Shown here in pieces: positions 32,436 to 41,158 of a DNA stretch of 45,305 nucleotides. A model generated the notes under the pieces. The model ran no database searches, had not been told where the DNA came from, and saw only the letters and a list, made by a program, of their open reading frames with translations. The stretch covers positions 2,104,090-2,149,394 of the forward strand of contig CP092081.1 in assembly GCA_022226935.1 (NCBI GenBank), given 5' to 3'. Position 1 is the stretch's first letter, and the number at the start of each line of letters is the position of its first letter. The position numbers were made by a program, and so were the translations under genes. The DNA is from Nitrospira sp. GTDB lineage: Bacteria > Nitrospirota > Nitrospiria > Nitrospirales > Nitrospiraceae.

Positions 32436-33207
32436 ATCCGTACTCTCCGTAGTGGTCGCCCACGGCGTCACCGATGAATACGTCGAACGGCAAGGTGTTG
32501 AAATCTGCATCTCGATGGTTGTTTACTTCCACAACTTGAAGATCAGTATGGATTCCTCTGACAACCTGCGTATGTCCTCCCCCATCCGCCCATTGAATCA
32601 CGCTGACGAAGGGACCGTTTTGACAGAGTTGTCTCTGAAAGGCCTCGAAGTAGGTCGTCCACTCATTAGGATCGGGAGTTCCAGGAGCCATGAGAAGTTC
32701 ATAGTCGAATCCTGACGCGGTGAAGACCCAGTGCGGCCAGCCGCCTTGATCGCATGCAGAAGGCGTATTGATGAACCAGCGGTTCAGAAACGTATCGAAG
32801 GTACGGTTTCCGCAGCAGTCTTCCCTCGACAGCGCTCTATTGACCCAATCGCATTGTCCTCTGACTTCCTGATGGAACTCTAGGACCGTCTGGGCGCTTG
32901 TCGCCCAGCACCAATTTGAGGTTTCTTGATTATAGGGACGAACCGCCCCTGTTAGCGTTCCCTGAGCATCACACAAAGATGTGGGTAGACTGCTTTGATC
33001 CTGCGCAGACTTGTCACGCTGCTGCCGCTGTTGCTGTTGGGCAATGAGTTGTGCGATGGAGATGGGCTCCTTGGCTTGCAGAGAAATCGATTCATCGGTC
33101 GTGGTGGTAGGCGCGCGGTGTGACAGCCGCACGTGAACTTCTGTACATGCCCATACGAACAGCAACGAAAGCCCTCCAGCGACGGTTTGGAGATGTTGTC
33201 TTTTCAT
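32395..33207 (-). CDS. Papain-like cysteine peptidase lipoprotein (C39/C70-like)
   Basis: The 270-residue protein begins at an ATG with GGAG 8 nt upstream and a probable lipoprotein signal (LSLLFVWAC, Cys21; the lipobox is not ideal). After a Gln-rich linker (about 50-70) comes a papain-fold domain: QETSNWCWATSAQTV with catalytic C100, H212 in GGGHTQVVRG, and Asn/Asp residues at about 229-234 (VNNHRDADF) that could complete the triad. The NWCWA motif is typical of C39-like and AvrRpt2-type (C70) enzymes. Extra Cys pairs (CC at 131-132, C152, C195) may form disulfides. It is the first gene of the compact series leading to the TPS genes, so it may trim exported proteins or peptides (inference). 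Confidence 0.8.
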   Translation of the reverse strand: MKRQHLQTVAGGLSLLFVWACTEVHVRLSHRAPTTTTDESISLQAKEPISIAQLIAQQQQRQQRDKSAQDQSSLPTSLCDAQGTLTGAVRPYNQETSNWCWATSAQTVLEFHQEVRGQCDWVNRALSREDCCGNRTFDTFLNRWFINTPSACDQGGWPHWVFTASGFDYELLMAPGTPDPNEWTTYFEAFQRQLCQNGPFVSVIQWADGGGHTQVVRGIHTDLQVVEVNNHRDADFNTLPFDVFIGDAVGDHYGEYGYAQESFYVEIRRH

Positions 33208-34094
33208 GTGGCTTACTCCAGACCAGCAACAAAAAAGTATAGGATCGATGCCGTTCATGTCGTTTAGCCGATGGGTTGTCTTTGCTCACTTCCAAATAAG
33301 CGGGGAGCGAATCTGACTTACTCCCCAGCCGAGAGTCTCTTGTTGAAAGTTGGTCGGCGGTTCTTGCTTAGGTGTCAAAATTCTGGGCCTCAGTGGGACG
33401 AACGTCCCTGTATCCGATAGGCCGCAGATGAGCACTAAACTTGATGAAAACGGAACAGTATCCTGGAGAGAAGGTGCCCTGCGAGGAAAGACTATGGAGC
33501 CTGAGCAGGTATGCATGACTCGCTCCCTTCCGGCCTTCTCCTCAACTATGCCCGGCGCCGGGAAATGGCTGTGGTGGTCGCTTAGATATGCCTATCGCTA
33601 TCTTTCTGCACGCCTAGCTTGCTCCACAGATTGAGACACCAACCGTTGATGATGCTTTGTCTGTGAGGCTATGGCGATCTTCACTGTGCACTTGCCCTGA
33701 TTTCTTTCTGCCTCGATTCCTGACACAACTTTCCGGCTCGATTGGCACGAATCGTCTGCTCGCGGCCGGTAACTGCGAGCGTTCCAGCGTCGTGACCGGA
33801 TGCTTGAGGCTACCGAATCGTTCTCCGAGATTCCCCCACAAGGGATGTCGTTCATCAGTCATCTTCATAACCACAAGCCAACAGGTGCTCTTTTTCGACT
33901 ACATGGTCGATGCCGCCGATCGTGGTGCGAGTGTGTAGGCATGTCTTCATCGGCCTGCGAGATCCCATCGTGTGGTCTCAGCATATTCTGCAGAAGATGC
34001 GGGCTACATGAGCACTCAAGTAGCGCGGTTGGAACGACAAAGATGTTCAGAGGCATCGTTGTCTCGTCGTATATACAAACCGACGCTGGCCCGT
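33208..34094. other. 887-bp stretch without a convincing gene
   Basis: Several short frames exist on both strands (longest about 90 residues), but none has protein-like composition with a ribosome site. The only structures noticed are a 14-bp palindrome (GGGACG-AA-CGTCCC, 33395-33408) and a lone GTATC half-site at 33410-33414 with no sigma-54 element below it. It separates the 54-residue protein from the peptidase gene, so it may hold the island's own promoter or be decayed sequence. Confidence 0.5.
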
Positions 34095-34259
34095 TTAGCC
34101 GTTGCCCCCAGAGAGACGGTCTAGGATGTCAGCTTCTCCGTTATGTGCCGCCGTTGAATCACTGGTCGGTACATCGACTGGTGTCGCATCGATCCACATG
34201 CGGCCTACTGCTGCGAGAAGGAAGAGAACCCCGAGAAGCAGGAAAAGGAGCGCAAACAT
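34095..34259 (-). CDS. Small single-pass membrane protein (54 residues)
   Basis: The ATG has a strong AGGAGG 5 nt upstream. The product begins directly with a hydrophobic helix (MFALLFLLLGVLFLLAAVG), followed by an acidic, polar tail of about 34 residues. No family is recognised. It follows a sigma-54 type promoter with tandem palindromes in the same arrangement as the 41-residue protein at 18.4 kb; the two proteins share only the one-helix design. It may be a small envelope-stress or membrane-modulating protein (inference). Confidence 0.65.
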   Translation of the reverse strand: MFALLFLLLGVLFLLAAVGRMWIDATPVDVPTSDSTAAHNGEADILDRLSGGNG

Positions 34260-34330
34260 GATGACCTCCTGTATTCGCTGTTCTCCCATCGGTGCGCCTC
34301 TCTATGAAACTGGTTTTATCTGCCGAACGC

Positions 34331-34345
34331 GCAAGGGTTGTGCCG
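34331..34345 (-). promoter_or_regulatory. Sigma-54 (-24/-12) promoter for the 54-residue protein
   Basis: The minus strand reads CGGCACAACCCTTGC: GG-N10-GC with CAC and TTGC, a good sigma-54 match. The start would be near 34319, giving a leader of about 60 nt. Tandem palindromes lie 134-170 bp upstream. Confidence 0.7.
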
Positions 34346-34464
34346 TGTGGGTGGTGAATGCCCAGTTTCCATTTCGACATAGGATGTGTAGAGATTTTAA
34401 GGACATGTGTAATTCGGCTCATTCTATTCAGCCCGAGACGAATGTACGTATTGCCGTGACGAGT

Positions 34465-34501
34465 GTATCGGATCAGATTCGTGCCGTATCTGATCTGATA
34501 C
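34465..34501. promoter_or_regulatory. Tandem upstream activating sites (16-5-16)
   Basis: GTATC-GGATCA-GATTC (34465-34480) and GTATC-TGATCT-GATAC (34486-34501) are separated by 5 bp. The first 14 bases of this pair are identical to those of the site at 18711, and the spacer length is the same although its sequence differs. That pattern points to selection on two protein contacts rather than recent duplication. Confidence 0.72.
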
Positions 34502-34600
34502 GCATAAGTCCATCATCTCGAGCGTCGAACGCCGTCAAGATGCGGTCACAGGCAAATCAGATCCGGAGTGTCTGGACAAAGTTTTTTGGGGTGGCAAGGA

Positions 34601-34631
34601 GCCGCGTCTCCGTTTGGAACGAAGACGCGGC
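34601..34631. repeat. Perfect hairpin downstream of the FadL-type gene
   Basis: GCCGCGTCT and AGACGCGGC form a 9-bp perfect stem with a 13-nt loop. It lies about 260 bp beyond the stop of the porin gene on its strand. There is no adjacent T-tract, so a terminator role is uncertain. The rest of 34502-34887 shows nothing else. Confidence 0.4.
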
Positions 34632-34887
34632 AGATGGCGTGGAGATGAAGGCGGTCTACTCAGCGCTGGATGGGCACGATCCAGGAGCGTGAGATACGGC
34701 CGGTTGAACACAACCGGCGAGAGAAAACCGGCTTTACGCCACGCCGCGATGTTCTGCGCATCTTGTGCTCGGTCGCGAGTTTCCGCGGTGTCTGTCGAGC
34801 AGTGAAAGAAGCAATCACTGTGCCCTTGAGTCACTTGAGGAGCAAGACAGTGAATGGGAAGACGGCAGAAGTATGGGCCGCTTATCT

Positions 34888-36276
34888 TTAGTAGTTGAAT
34901 CGCAACGAGAGTGAGCCGGCGTGAATGAGGGTATCGTAGCGGCCATTGACGGTGGGATTTTGATTGCCCGCGACGGTTCGCACTTCATACAGGGCGGCTT
35001 GATATGCCAAATCGATGGCGAACAGTTTGGGTTTGAGCGGACCAATCCCCAAATCGCCGCACCGTATCAGGCCGAGAAACAACCCATTGGGATGGCAGGC
35101 CAATCCGATGCCTACCGAGGGAATGTGCGAGTTGGCCGAAGGGACGCCGGGATTGAAGGTCCGGTCCGGGATCTGGGTCTGCTGATTCATGTACCCGGCA
35201 CGCAGGGCGACATCCCATTCCGGCAGGGAGGCGAGATGCAGCCATCGATATTCGGTTCCGAACATCGCCGTATAACCGCTTTGCCAGTTTTGTGGAAAAG
35301 GGAGAAGCGCGCCGTTGGACAAATGGATATCGAGGCTCCGGTTCGATTTCCAACCGACATAATCTACATCGAATTCCAGCTTCCATTCGCGATCAGGCGT
35401 GCGTACTGGCCAGACGGCGATGCCACCGGAGAAGACCTGTGGCAGGACAAAAGTGGCGGCCGTGTTGGCGATCGACGTGCCATTCACCAAAAAGTTTCCG
35501 GTGAGATGGAAGGTGGCCTGACTGCGATAGACCATCCCGATATTGACGAGAGGCTTCCCTTCGCTGTTGCGGTAGGGGGTGTAAAGGAGGCTGACGTTGA
35601 AGCCTGCGGTGGTATCGCTCCCGTTGATTTCGACGAGCGAGCCGGTCGGAATACCCAACCCGCCGGGCCAGACCGATTTCTGCTCCAGATGCCCCTCACC
35701 GAAGAGCCCCGAAAAGGTATAGATGTCCGCACCCAAGCCGAACGACAGTTGATCGTTGAGCTTGTATGCAATGGTAGGTTTGATATCGAGTAGCGGCAGT
35801 GTGGTGAACGTCAGCGCGCTGCGAAACGGTCCGTCGTTCGGGTATCTGGTCAGCGAGCCGAAGGGATTATTGAAACCGATGCCGGCGCTGACATCTCCCA
35901 GCGCCGAGAAGCCCAGGTCCTTGAGATTGGCGACCAGATAGACGTGGCCGGGAGGTGGCCACGCCAGGCTTCCGTTGCGATCTCCCGTGGCCTGGGCGCC
36001 GGTGGGACTGGTGAATTGGGTAGTTCCACCGATCAGCGAGGTTCCGAACAGGGTTTGGAACCCATGCAACTGCGTCATGCCGGCCGGGTTGTAATGCAGT
36101 GCGGAGGGATCATCCGCTTGGGCGACGAAGGCATTGCCCATGGCGGCGGCGGACGCTGATTGCCCTTGAAGGCGCGGCGTCTGCGCCTGAGCGTCTGGTA
36201 GTACGACTAAAAAACCCAGGGGCAGCAGAATCAGAGACAGGACCAGGATGGGGAAAAATCTGCGAGAGAACAGCAT
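34888..36276 (-). CDS. FadL/TodX-type outer-membrane channel
   Basis: FadL-type barrels pass hydrophobic compounds such as long-chain fatty acids or hydrocarbons through the outer membrane. The 462-residue product has a signal peptide ending in DAQA, an N-terminal plug with the hallmark SAAAMGNAFVAQADDPSALHYNPAGMTQL, then alternating beta-strands (FSALGDVSAGIGFNNPFGS, LSFGLGADIYTFSG) and a terminal strand SLSLRFNY ending in an aromatic residue. Length is usual for the family. It begins 4 nt after the stop of the V4R hybrid kinase, so the two are co-transcribed, behind the cytochrome c gene. Substrate unknown; uptake of a hydrophobic compound sensed by the kinase is a reasonable idea. Confidence 0.87.
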   Translation of the reverse strand: MLFSRRFFPILVLSLILLPLGFLVVLPDAQAQTPRLQGQSASAAAMGNAFVAQADDPSALHYNPAGMTQLHGFQTLFGTSLIGGTTQFTSPTGAQATGDRNGSLAWPPPGHVYLVANLKDLGFSALGDVSAGIGFNNPFGSLTRYPNDGPFRSALTFTTLPLLDIKPTIAYKLNDQLSFGLGADIYTFSGLFGEGHLEQKSVWPGGLGIPTGSLVEINGSDTTAGFNVSLLYTPYRNSEGKPLVNIGMVYRSQATFHLTGNFLVNGTSIANTAATFVLPQVFSGGIAVWPVRTPDREWKLEFDVDYVGWKSNRSLDIHLSNGALLPFPQNWQSGYTAMFGTEYRWLHLASLPEWDVALRAGYMNQQTQIPDRTFNPGVPSANSHIPSVGIGLACHPNGLFLGLIRCGDLGIGPLKPKLFAIDLAYQAALYEVRTVAGNQNPTVNGRYDTLIHAGSLSLRFNY

Positions 36277-36280
36277 AGCG

Positions 36281-38998
36281 TTATCGTCCTATGGTGGGGT
36301 CGATTTTTCCGGATCCGGCAAGGAACCAGTGATCGACGATGTGTCGCAAGCGGACGGCGTCGAATGGTTTGAGGAGGTAGCCTTGCGCGCCGGCTTCTAC
36401 TGCCGCCATCGCGCGATCCAACGCCTCCACGGCCGTCATCATCACGACCGGCAACGATGGTTGTTGGGGGCGCAGTTGTCGCAACACCTCAAAGCCATCG
36501 ACTTCCGGCAAGGCGATATCCAGCAGGACGCCATCGATCGGCGTCTCCGCCAGGATGCGCAACGCTGTCTTGCCGTCTGCCGCCGTCTCGACGTGAAACC
36601 CTTCCGACTCCAGACGATCTCGCAGAAGGTCGCAAATATCTGCGTCGTCATCGACCACCAGCAGTCTGCGGCGAGCGGCAGGTAGTGGCGTGACGGGCTC
36701 CGGCGTACCTGAGTGTAAAGGAAGGGTAAACGTAAACTCCGTCCCTTCATCTACCGTGCTGTGCACCATGATACTGCCGCCGTGCAGATCCACCAGATCC
36801 TTCACAATCGCCAAGCCGAGACCTAGCCCTTTCGTCTGGCTCCGCTCTTGATGGTGCACGCGGAAAAACGGATCGAAGAGCTTAGGTAGGGCGTCGGCGG
36901 GGATGCCTTGACCGGTATCACGGACGACGATACGGGCCATCTCATGATCGCCGACCGATAGGTCTACGGAGATATGCCCCCCATCCGGAGTGTACTTGAT
37001 AGCATTATCCAGCAGATTCGTCAAAATCTGGCTGACGCGATCCGGGTCCGCCCAGACCAGCAGTGCCGGGTCCGGGCTCCGGAGTTCGATCTGCAAGTGT
37101 TTGGCGATCGCCAGCGGAAGCAGTTGCTCGATGACGTCGCTGACCACTGTTTGAAGCGCCACGTGGTCGAAAGACAGCACCAGTTTGCCGGCCTCGACGC
37201 GAGAGAGGTCGAGCAAGTCCGTGATCATGCGCGCGAGCCTGGTTCCATTGGCTCTGATGCGAGTGAGATATTGCTCCTGCTTCATGTTGAGCGAACCGAC
37301 CAACCCTTCCAGCATATTGTCTGCAAACCCGACGATGCTCGTGAGGGGAGTCCGCAATTCATGCGAGACGTGGGCGAGGAATTTGGATTTCAGCCGATCC
37401 ATTTGCTTGAGCTGGGTGTTGGCCGCCTCCAACTCGGCGGTCCGTTCGCGAACCCGCACTTCTAAGCCGGTGTTGAGCGCCTCGATCTCCCGGTAAGCTT
37501 GGGCATTGTCGAGGGCAATGGCGACCTGGCTGGCCAGAGTCATCAACATATCGAGATCGTCTTGAGTCAGCGCCTGGTTGTGCGTGCGATCGACCGAGAG
37601 TGAACCGATGACGGCGTCGTGGGTCTTCAACGGAACGGTAATGAATGATTTCACATTGACCATGGCGATCAATTTCTGGTCGAACGGGTGCAACCGGTCC
37701 CAGATCTCATGCACGTTATTCGTGAGCACCGGTTCGCCCCGCAGAAACACCGCACCCTCTACCGTCTCCGGGTCGGTAACGGACACCTCCTGTGTGCGCA
37801 AAAAATCCGCCACTTCCTGCGGCATCCCGCGCACCCGAAAGTCGTGGGAAACCTGTCGGGTTCGATCAAATTGCGTAATCATGGCGCGGTCGTAGTGCAA
37901 ATCCCGGACAATGGTGTCCAAGACATTGGTCAGGAGTTCTTCCCGATCGAACGTCGAACTGAACAATAATCCCGCGCGGTGAAGCGTCGTGAGGTCATTC
38001 ACTTTCCGACGCAACATCACGGCGGTGCTTTGCTGTTCGAGATAGGCCTCGCGTAGTTCCTCATGCCTGGCATCGACGACCTGTTCTTGATCTTTGATCA
38101 AGCGCTGCAGGGGTTTGGTGGCCTGCCGCATATGGCTGGTAATCATCCACCACAGCAAAGAGGCGGGAACGGCGGCCAGCCCCAGCGCTTCAAATGTGGG
38201 GACGTCGGGCCACCGCAGATGGACGTAGGTGAAGGTGCTGCCGGCTACCAGCGCCCACATGGCCACCGGGATGGAACTGCGGACTTGAGGCGTCCAGGTA
38301 AACTCCCATTCGCAATACGGATCGCCATGAGCCGTGCACGAGAGATCTTTTACCGAAGCGGCAGGTGTGCCGTGCAGTTGGGTCTGCACGCGCGCGATGC
38401 TGCTCTTGCAGGACAAGCAAATCACGTCGACACAGCGTTTGCGATACGGTCCAAACTGGACTAGGGCCCGTTCGGTAAAGGTCATGCGAAGAACGGCCGA
38501 GCGTCTCGTCACCCGGCCCACCTCGAACTCCAAGACATCGCGGACATACTTCCGGCCGAAGTAGGGCCACATTTTATAGAGCTGCTGGGTCGAGAACGGG
38601 CGGCAGAGGATCTGGATCAGAGGCGGCACCTTGCGGTCCGTTCCCACGTTCACGTGAAACTGAGGATCGCCGGACAGCTGCTCGCAGAATTCCCTTAGAT
38701 AACAGACAAATTCATAGGAGTAACTATTCCAGATATTGCGAAGAAAATCTGGCGTCACGTGATAGGTGCGATCGGGAAGGCGTGCGTTCAGGAGGCGGCA
38801 CAGTTCTGCGACCGCCGCGTCGGCGGCCAGGGCCCCGGCGGTGCGCCTGAGGTAATCGCACATGTAGTCGACGTTCGATTGGACGACGACGCCGCTGATA
38901 TCGGAAATCTTTTCGCCCTTGTCGTTCAGGCCGAACGGACGAAACTCCATGAACGGACGCTCGAGAATCGAGTGGTCACTGGAGAGAAGGTCGATCAT
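36281..38998 (-). CDS. Hybrid sensor histidine kinase (V4R-like, GAF, HisKA, HATPase, receiver)
   Basis: The 905-residue protein starts with a cytosolic sensor region (1-235) that ends in a V4R-like Cys-rich segment: CVDVICLSCKSS and LSCTAHGDPYCEWEFTW. V4R-type domains bind small hydrophobic or aromatic ligands in regulators such as XylR. Two membrane helices follow (VAMWALVAGSTFTYV; ALGLAAVPASLLWWMI, about 242-288), then a coiled coil, a GAF domain (about 335-505), HisKA (H in AHVSHELRTPLTS), HATPase (NLLDNAIKY, RDTGQGIP, GLGLGLAIV) and a C-terminal receiver (VVDDDAD; D in LDIALPEVDG; K in LLKPFD). No DNA-binding part is present. It overlaps no neighbour but lies 4 nt before the FadL-type gene. 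Confidence 0.87.
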   Translation of the reverse strand: MIDLLSSDHSILERPFMEFRPFGLNDKGEKISDISGVVVQSNVDYMCDYLRRTAGALAADAAVAELCRLLNARLPDRTYHVTPDFLRNIWNSYSYEFVCYLREFCEQLSGDPQFHVNVGTDRKVPPLIQILCRPFSTQQLYKMWPYFGRKYVRDVLEFEVGRVTRRSAVLRMTFTERALVQFGPYRKRCVDVICLSCKSSIARVQTQLHGTPAASVKDLSCTAHGDPYCEWEFTWTPQVRSSIPVAMWALVAGSTFTYVHLRWPDVPTFEALGLAAVPASLLWWMITSHMRQATKPLQRLIKDQEQVVDARHEELREAYLEQQSTAVMLRRKVNDLTTLHRAGLLFSSTFDREELLTNVLDTIVRDLHYDRAMITQFDRTRQVSHDFRVRGMPQEVADFLRTQEVSVTDPETVEGAVFLRGEPVLTNNVHEIWDRLHPFDQKLIAMVNVKSFITVPLKTHDAVIGSLSVDRTHNQALTQDDLDMLMTLASQVAIALDNAQAYREIEALNTGLEVRVRERTAELEAANTQLKQMDRLKSKFLAHVSHELRTPLTSIVGFADNMLEGLVGSLNMKQEQYLTRIRANGTRLARMITDLLDLSRVEAGKLVLSFDHVALQTVVSDVIEQLLPLAIAKHLQIELRSPDPALLVWADPDRVSQILTNLLDNAIKYTPDGGHISVDLSVGDHEMARIVVRDTGQGIPADALPKLFDPFFRVHHQERSQTKGLGLGLAIVKDLVDLHGGSIMVHSTVDEGTEFTFTLPLHSGTPEPVTPLPAARRRLLVVDDDADICDLLRDRLESEGFHVETAADGKTALRILAETPIDGVLLDIALPEVDGFEVLRQLRPQQPSLPVVMMTAVEALDRAMAAVEAGAQGYLLKPFDAVRLRHIVDHWFLAGSGKIDPTIGR

Positions 38999-39100
38999 AG
39001 GGGAGCAGCCTGATTCCCTACGTCAGTTGTCGGGGTCATGTGCCCCGGCGACCGGATCATACGCCAATGGCCGGTCGGCGGCGAGTCCCTCAATATGGCG

Positions 39101-40882
39101 TTACTCAAGATCTCGACAGACCGGGGCATCTCGTATCACCAGCTGGTCGAGGTCACAGGTTTTCAGGTATTCAACGATGGCCCGCCGGTCCGCAGGTGGC
39201 AACTCGCATCCCAACACGCCATTCCCGTTTCCGTTCTCGCATCCTGGAACGTCGGCGAACTCGTGCCCTCCGTTTCCGTTTCCTGGGAGTTGGGTTCTGA
39301 ATTCAAACCCTCCCAGTAGGTTGCGAGTCGACGGGAAACCCGTACATTCTTCAACCACAAAGCCTACCTTGTCAGGGTCAAATCGCATGGTCGGGCTGAG
39401 ATAAAAGCACCCATGGCGTTCGCGTGCCGGAGAGAGTAACTCATAGAGGTTGGGTATCGATCCGTTGTGAAGAAACGGCGCCGTAGCCCAGACTGCTACG
39501 TGCGGCCGGGCGATATATTGCGCCGTATCTCTCCAGGCGTTCGTCAAATGTCGATACTCGGGATCCTCTGCCGCCCCGTTCAGCGTCATCAATTCGTTGG
39601 TGATGAATTCCGAGGCGTCTTTTGCCGACATCCGTCCGCGCTGCAATGGCCCTGTATCCACTGTGCGGCGGGAGAAGTTCTCGAGATACAGGGAGTCCGT
39701 CCCGATTTCTTTCAGCGGCACTGCGGTGACATGGAGGCTTGGACCGTGGGGGGATGGATTCTTGATTGGAGTGGCGACATGGCAATGGGCACATAGGTTT
39801 GGGATGCCTTTAACCTGGTTGCCGTAGTAGAGCTCCTTACCTCTCGCCGCCAAGGGGCGATTAATGGCCGGGAGCGTGCTCGGCCAGCGGGGCGGAGGCA
39901 AGCGGCGGGCGAGATTTTCCAACGTCTTGAGGGAGTTGAGATCGACCGAGGAGCGAAATAGGTCGCTCTTTTCAGAAGGAATCGACGTCGCGGTTTGTGT
40001 CCAGGCAAACAGGCCGGCGTTCACCCCGATCACCTGCGCGATATTTCTTGCCAGCGGATGTTGGATCGACCCACTCCATTGCACCCAGTCATATTCCCAC
40101 ACGCCCCAAAGCGGCGGGATGCTGACGGACGCATTGGCGGGTCTAAGATTATCCGGGTTGAGGGGGGCAAAGACCGTATTCCCACCGCGGCCAAGCGCAT
40201 CGAACCGGCCAGGTCCCCACTGCTCTGGAGAAATATCTCTTGCGCTTCGAGCCAGGAGTCCCTGGGTACGCTTGGTCACGTCCATGCCGAGGGTGATGAG
40301 CGTATAGGGGGTCATGGCTTCTCCCCGGCGCGCGAGCACGCGGGTGGCGAAGGCTTTAAATTTGTCGGGCGGGTTGGATTCTTTCAGGCTCCTCATGAAG
40401 GCGGGCACATCCGGCGGGATGAGCTCGCCTAGGCTCTTGAATAATACCTGTAAGAATCGTGCGTTGTACTGGAGCGACGGGCCTCCTTCGACGCGAAACG
40501 AGTGCTCTTCGTAGCGGAATTCACTGGTATGACAGAAGGCGCAGGTGAAACCGACCATCGCCGGTGAGGATGCCCCTCGGTCTAGTTTTGCGAAGCCGAC
40601 GGGGAGTTTGTCCGGATGGGCATCATTGGCCAGAATACCGGTGGTACCGAATGTTGAGAGGAGCGATTCGTCCTCGATCAGCGTCACAAACCAGTCGTAG
40701 GGAATCAGTTGGGTGCCGGCTGACGTATGGTACCACTGCTGCCGTATTTGCTCAGGCCATCCTTGAATATCAGAAGCGTTTCGGTTCTGAGAGGCGGGGA
40801 GATCAATTGCCTGGCAATGTACGGTCGACAATACGAATAGGACCGCGACAAGCGCCACGACACGTCGCGAGAAGAAATGCAT
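39101..40882 (-). CDS. Exported dihaem cytochrome c, RoxA-like / cytochrome c peroxidase-related
   Basis: The 593-residue protein has a signal peptide (MHFFSRRVVALVAVLFVLSTVHCQA) and two haem c motifs, CAFCH at 114-118 and CAHCH at 364-368. The surroundings (QLIPYDWFVTLI, LPVGFAKLDRG, FRVEGGPSLQYNARFLQVLFKSL, GRGGNTVFAPLNPDNL, PPLWGVWEYDWVQWSGSIQH, NGSIPNLYELLSP, AIVEYLKT) resemble the large dihaem family that includes the rubber oxygenase RoxA. RoxA-type proteins are periplasmic or secreted oxygenases or peroxidases; the real substrate here is unknown. It is the first gene behind a sigma-54 type promoter and is followed 102 nt later by the V4R hybrid kinase and then the FadL-type channel. 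Confidence 0.83.
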   Translation of the reverse strand: MHFFSRRVVALVAVLFVLSTVHCQAIDLPASQNRNASDIQGWPEQIRQQWYHTSAGTQLIPYDWFVTLIEDESLLSTFGTTGILANDAHPDKLPVGFAKLDRGASSPAMVGFTCAFCHTSEFRYEEHSFRVEGGPSLQYNARFLQVLFKSLGELIPPDVPAFMRSLKESNPPDKFKAFATRVLARRGEAMTPYTLITLGMDVTKRTQGLLARSARDISPEQWGPGRFDALGRGGNTVFAPLNPDNLRPANASVSIPPLWGVWEYDWVQWSGSIQHPLARNIAQVIGVNAGLFAWTQTATSIPSEKSDLFRSSVDLNSLKTLENLARRLPPPRWPSTLPAINRPLAARGKELYYGNQVKGIPNLCAHCHVATPIKNPSPHGPSLHVTAVPLKEIGTDSLYLENFSRRTVDTGPLQRGRMSAKDASEFITNELMTLNGAAEDPEYRHLTNAWRDTAQYIARPHVAVWATAPFLHNGSIPNLYELLSPARERHGCFYLSPTMRFDPDKVGFVVEECTGFPSTRNLLGGFEFRTQLPGNGNGGHEFADVPGCENGNGNGVLGCELPPADRRAIVEYLKTCDLDQLVIRDAPVCRDLE

Positions 40883-41015
40883 AATTCATCTCCTCATAGT
40901 GGGCGAGACTAGCTGCATGAGCAGGCATGATGGATCCGGAAATTCTTCAACCCGATACGTAGGCATCATGGGCGCATCGAATCGAGGTGCACGTACAGAA
41001 TTCCTGATTTGGAAG

Positions 41016-41030
41016 GCAACTCATATGCCA
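41016..41030 (-). promoter_or_regulatory. Sigma-54 (-24/-12) promoter for the cytochrome c operon
   Basis: The minus strand reads TGGCATATGAGTTGC: TGGCA, GG-N10-GC and TTGC all match the consensus. The start would be near 41004, about 122 nt before the cytochrome gene. A palindrome lies 143 bp upstream. The rest of the 331-bp gap (40883-41213) shows no gene. Confidence 0.72.
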
Positions 41031-41158
41031 TCGGCGCGGGAAGGGTACCTGGATCAGTACATGAAAGCCATTTATTTTTTATGATGCTGCGTGGCTAGGG
41101 ATGACTAGAAATACGTCGAGTCCGAGATGGAGAGAGTCAGCAGCATCTCAACGGAAGG

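Noticed and set aside
33395..33408. Palindrome GGGACG-AA-CGTCCC
   Set aside because: Isolated, no repeats of it seen and no gene close enough; function cannot be supported.
33657..33938. Plus-strand open frame of 93 codons in the gene-free stretch
   Set aside because: No ribosome site, composition unlike a folded protein, no recognisable family, overlapped by equal-length frames on the other strand.
39031..39047. CGGGG-N7-CCCCG hairpin between the cytochrome and V4R kinase genes
   Set aside because: Short stem with no T-tract; it could be chance in GC-rich DNA.
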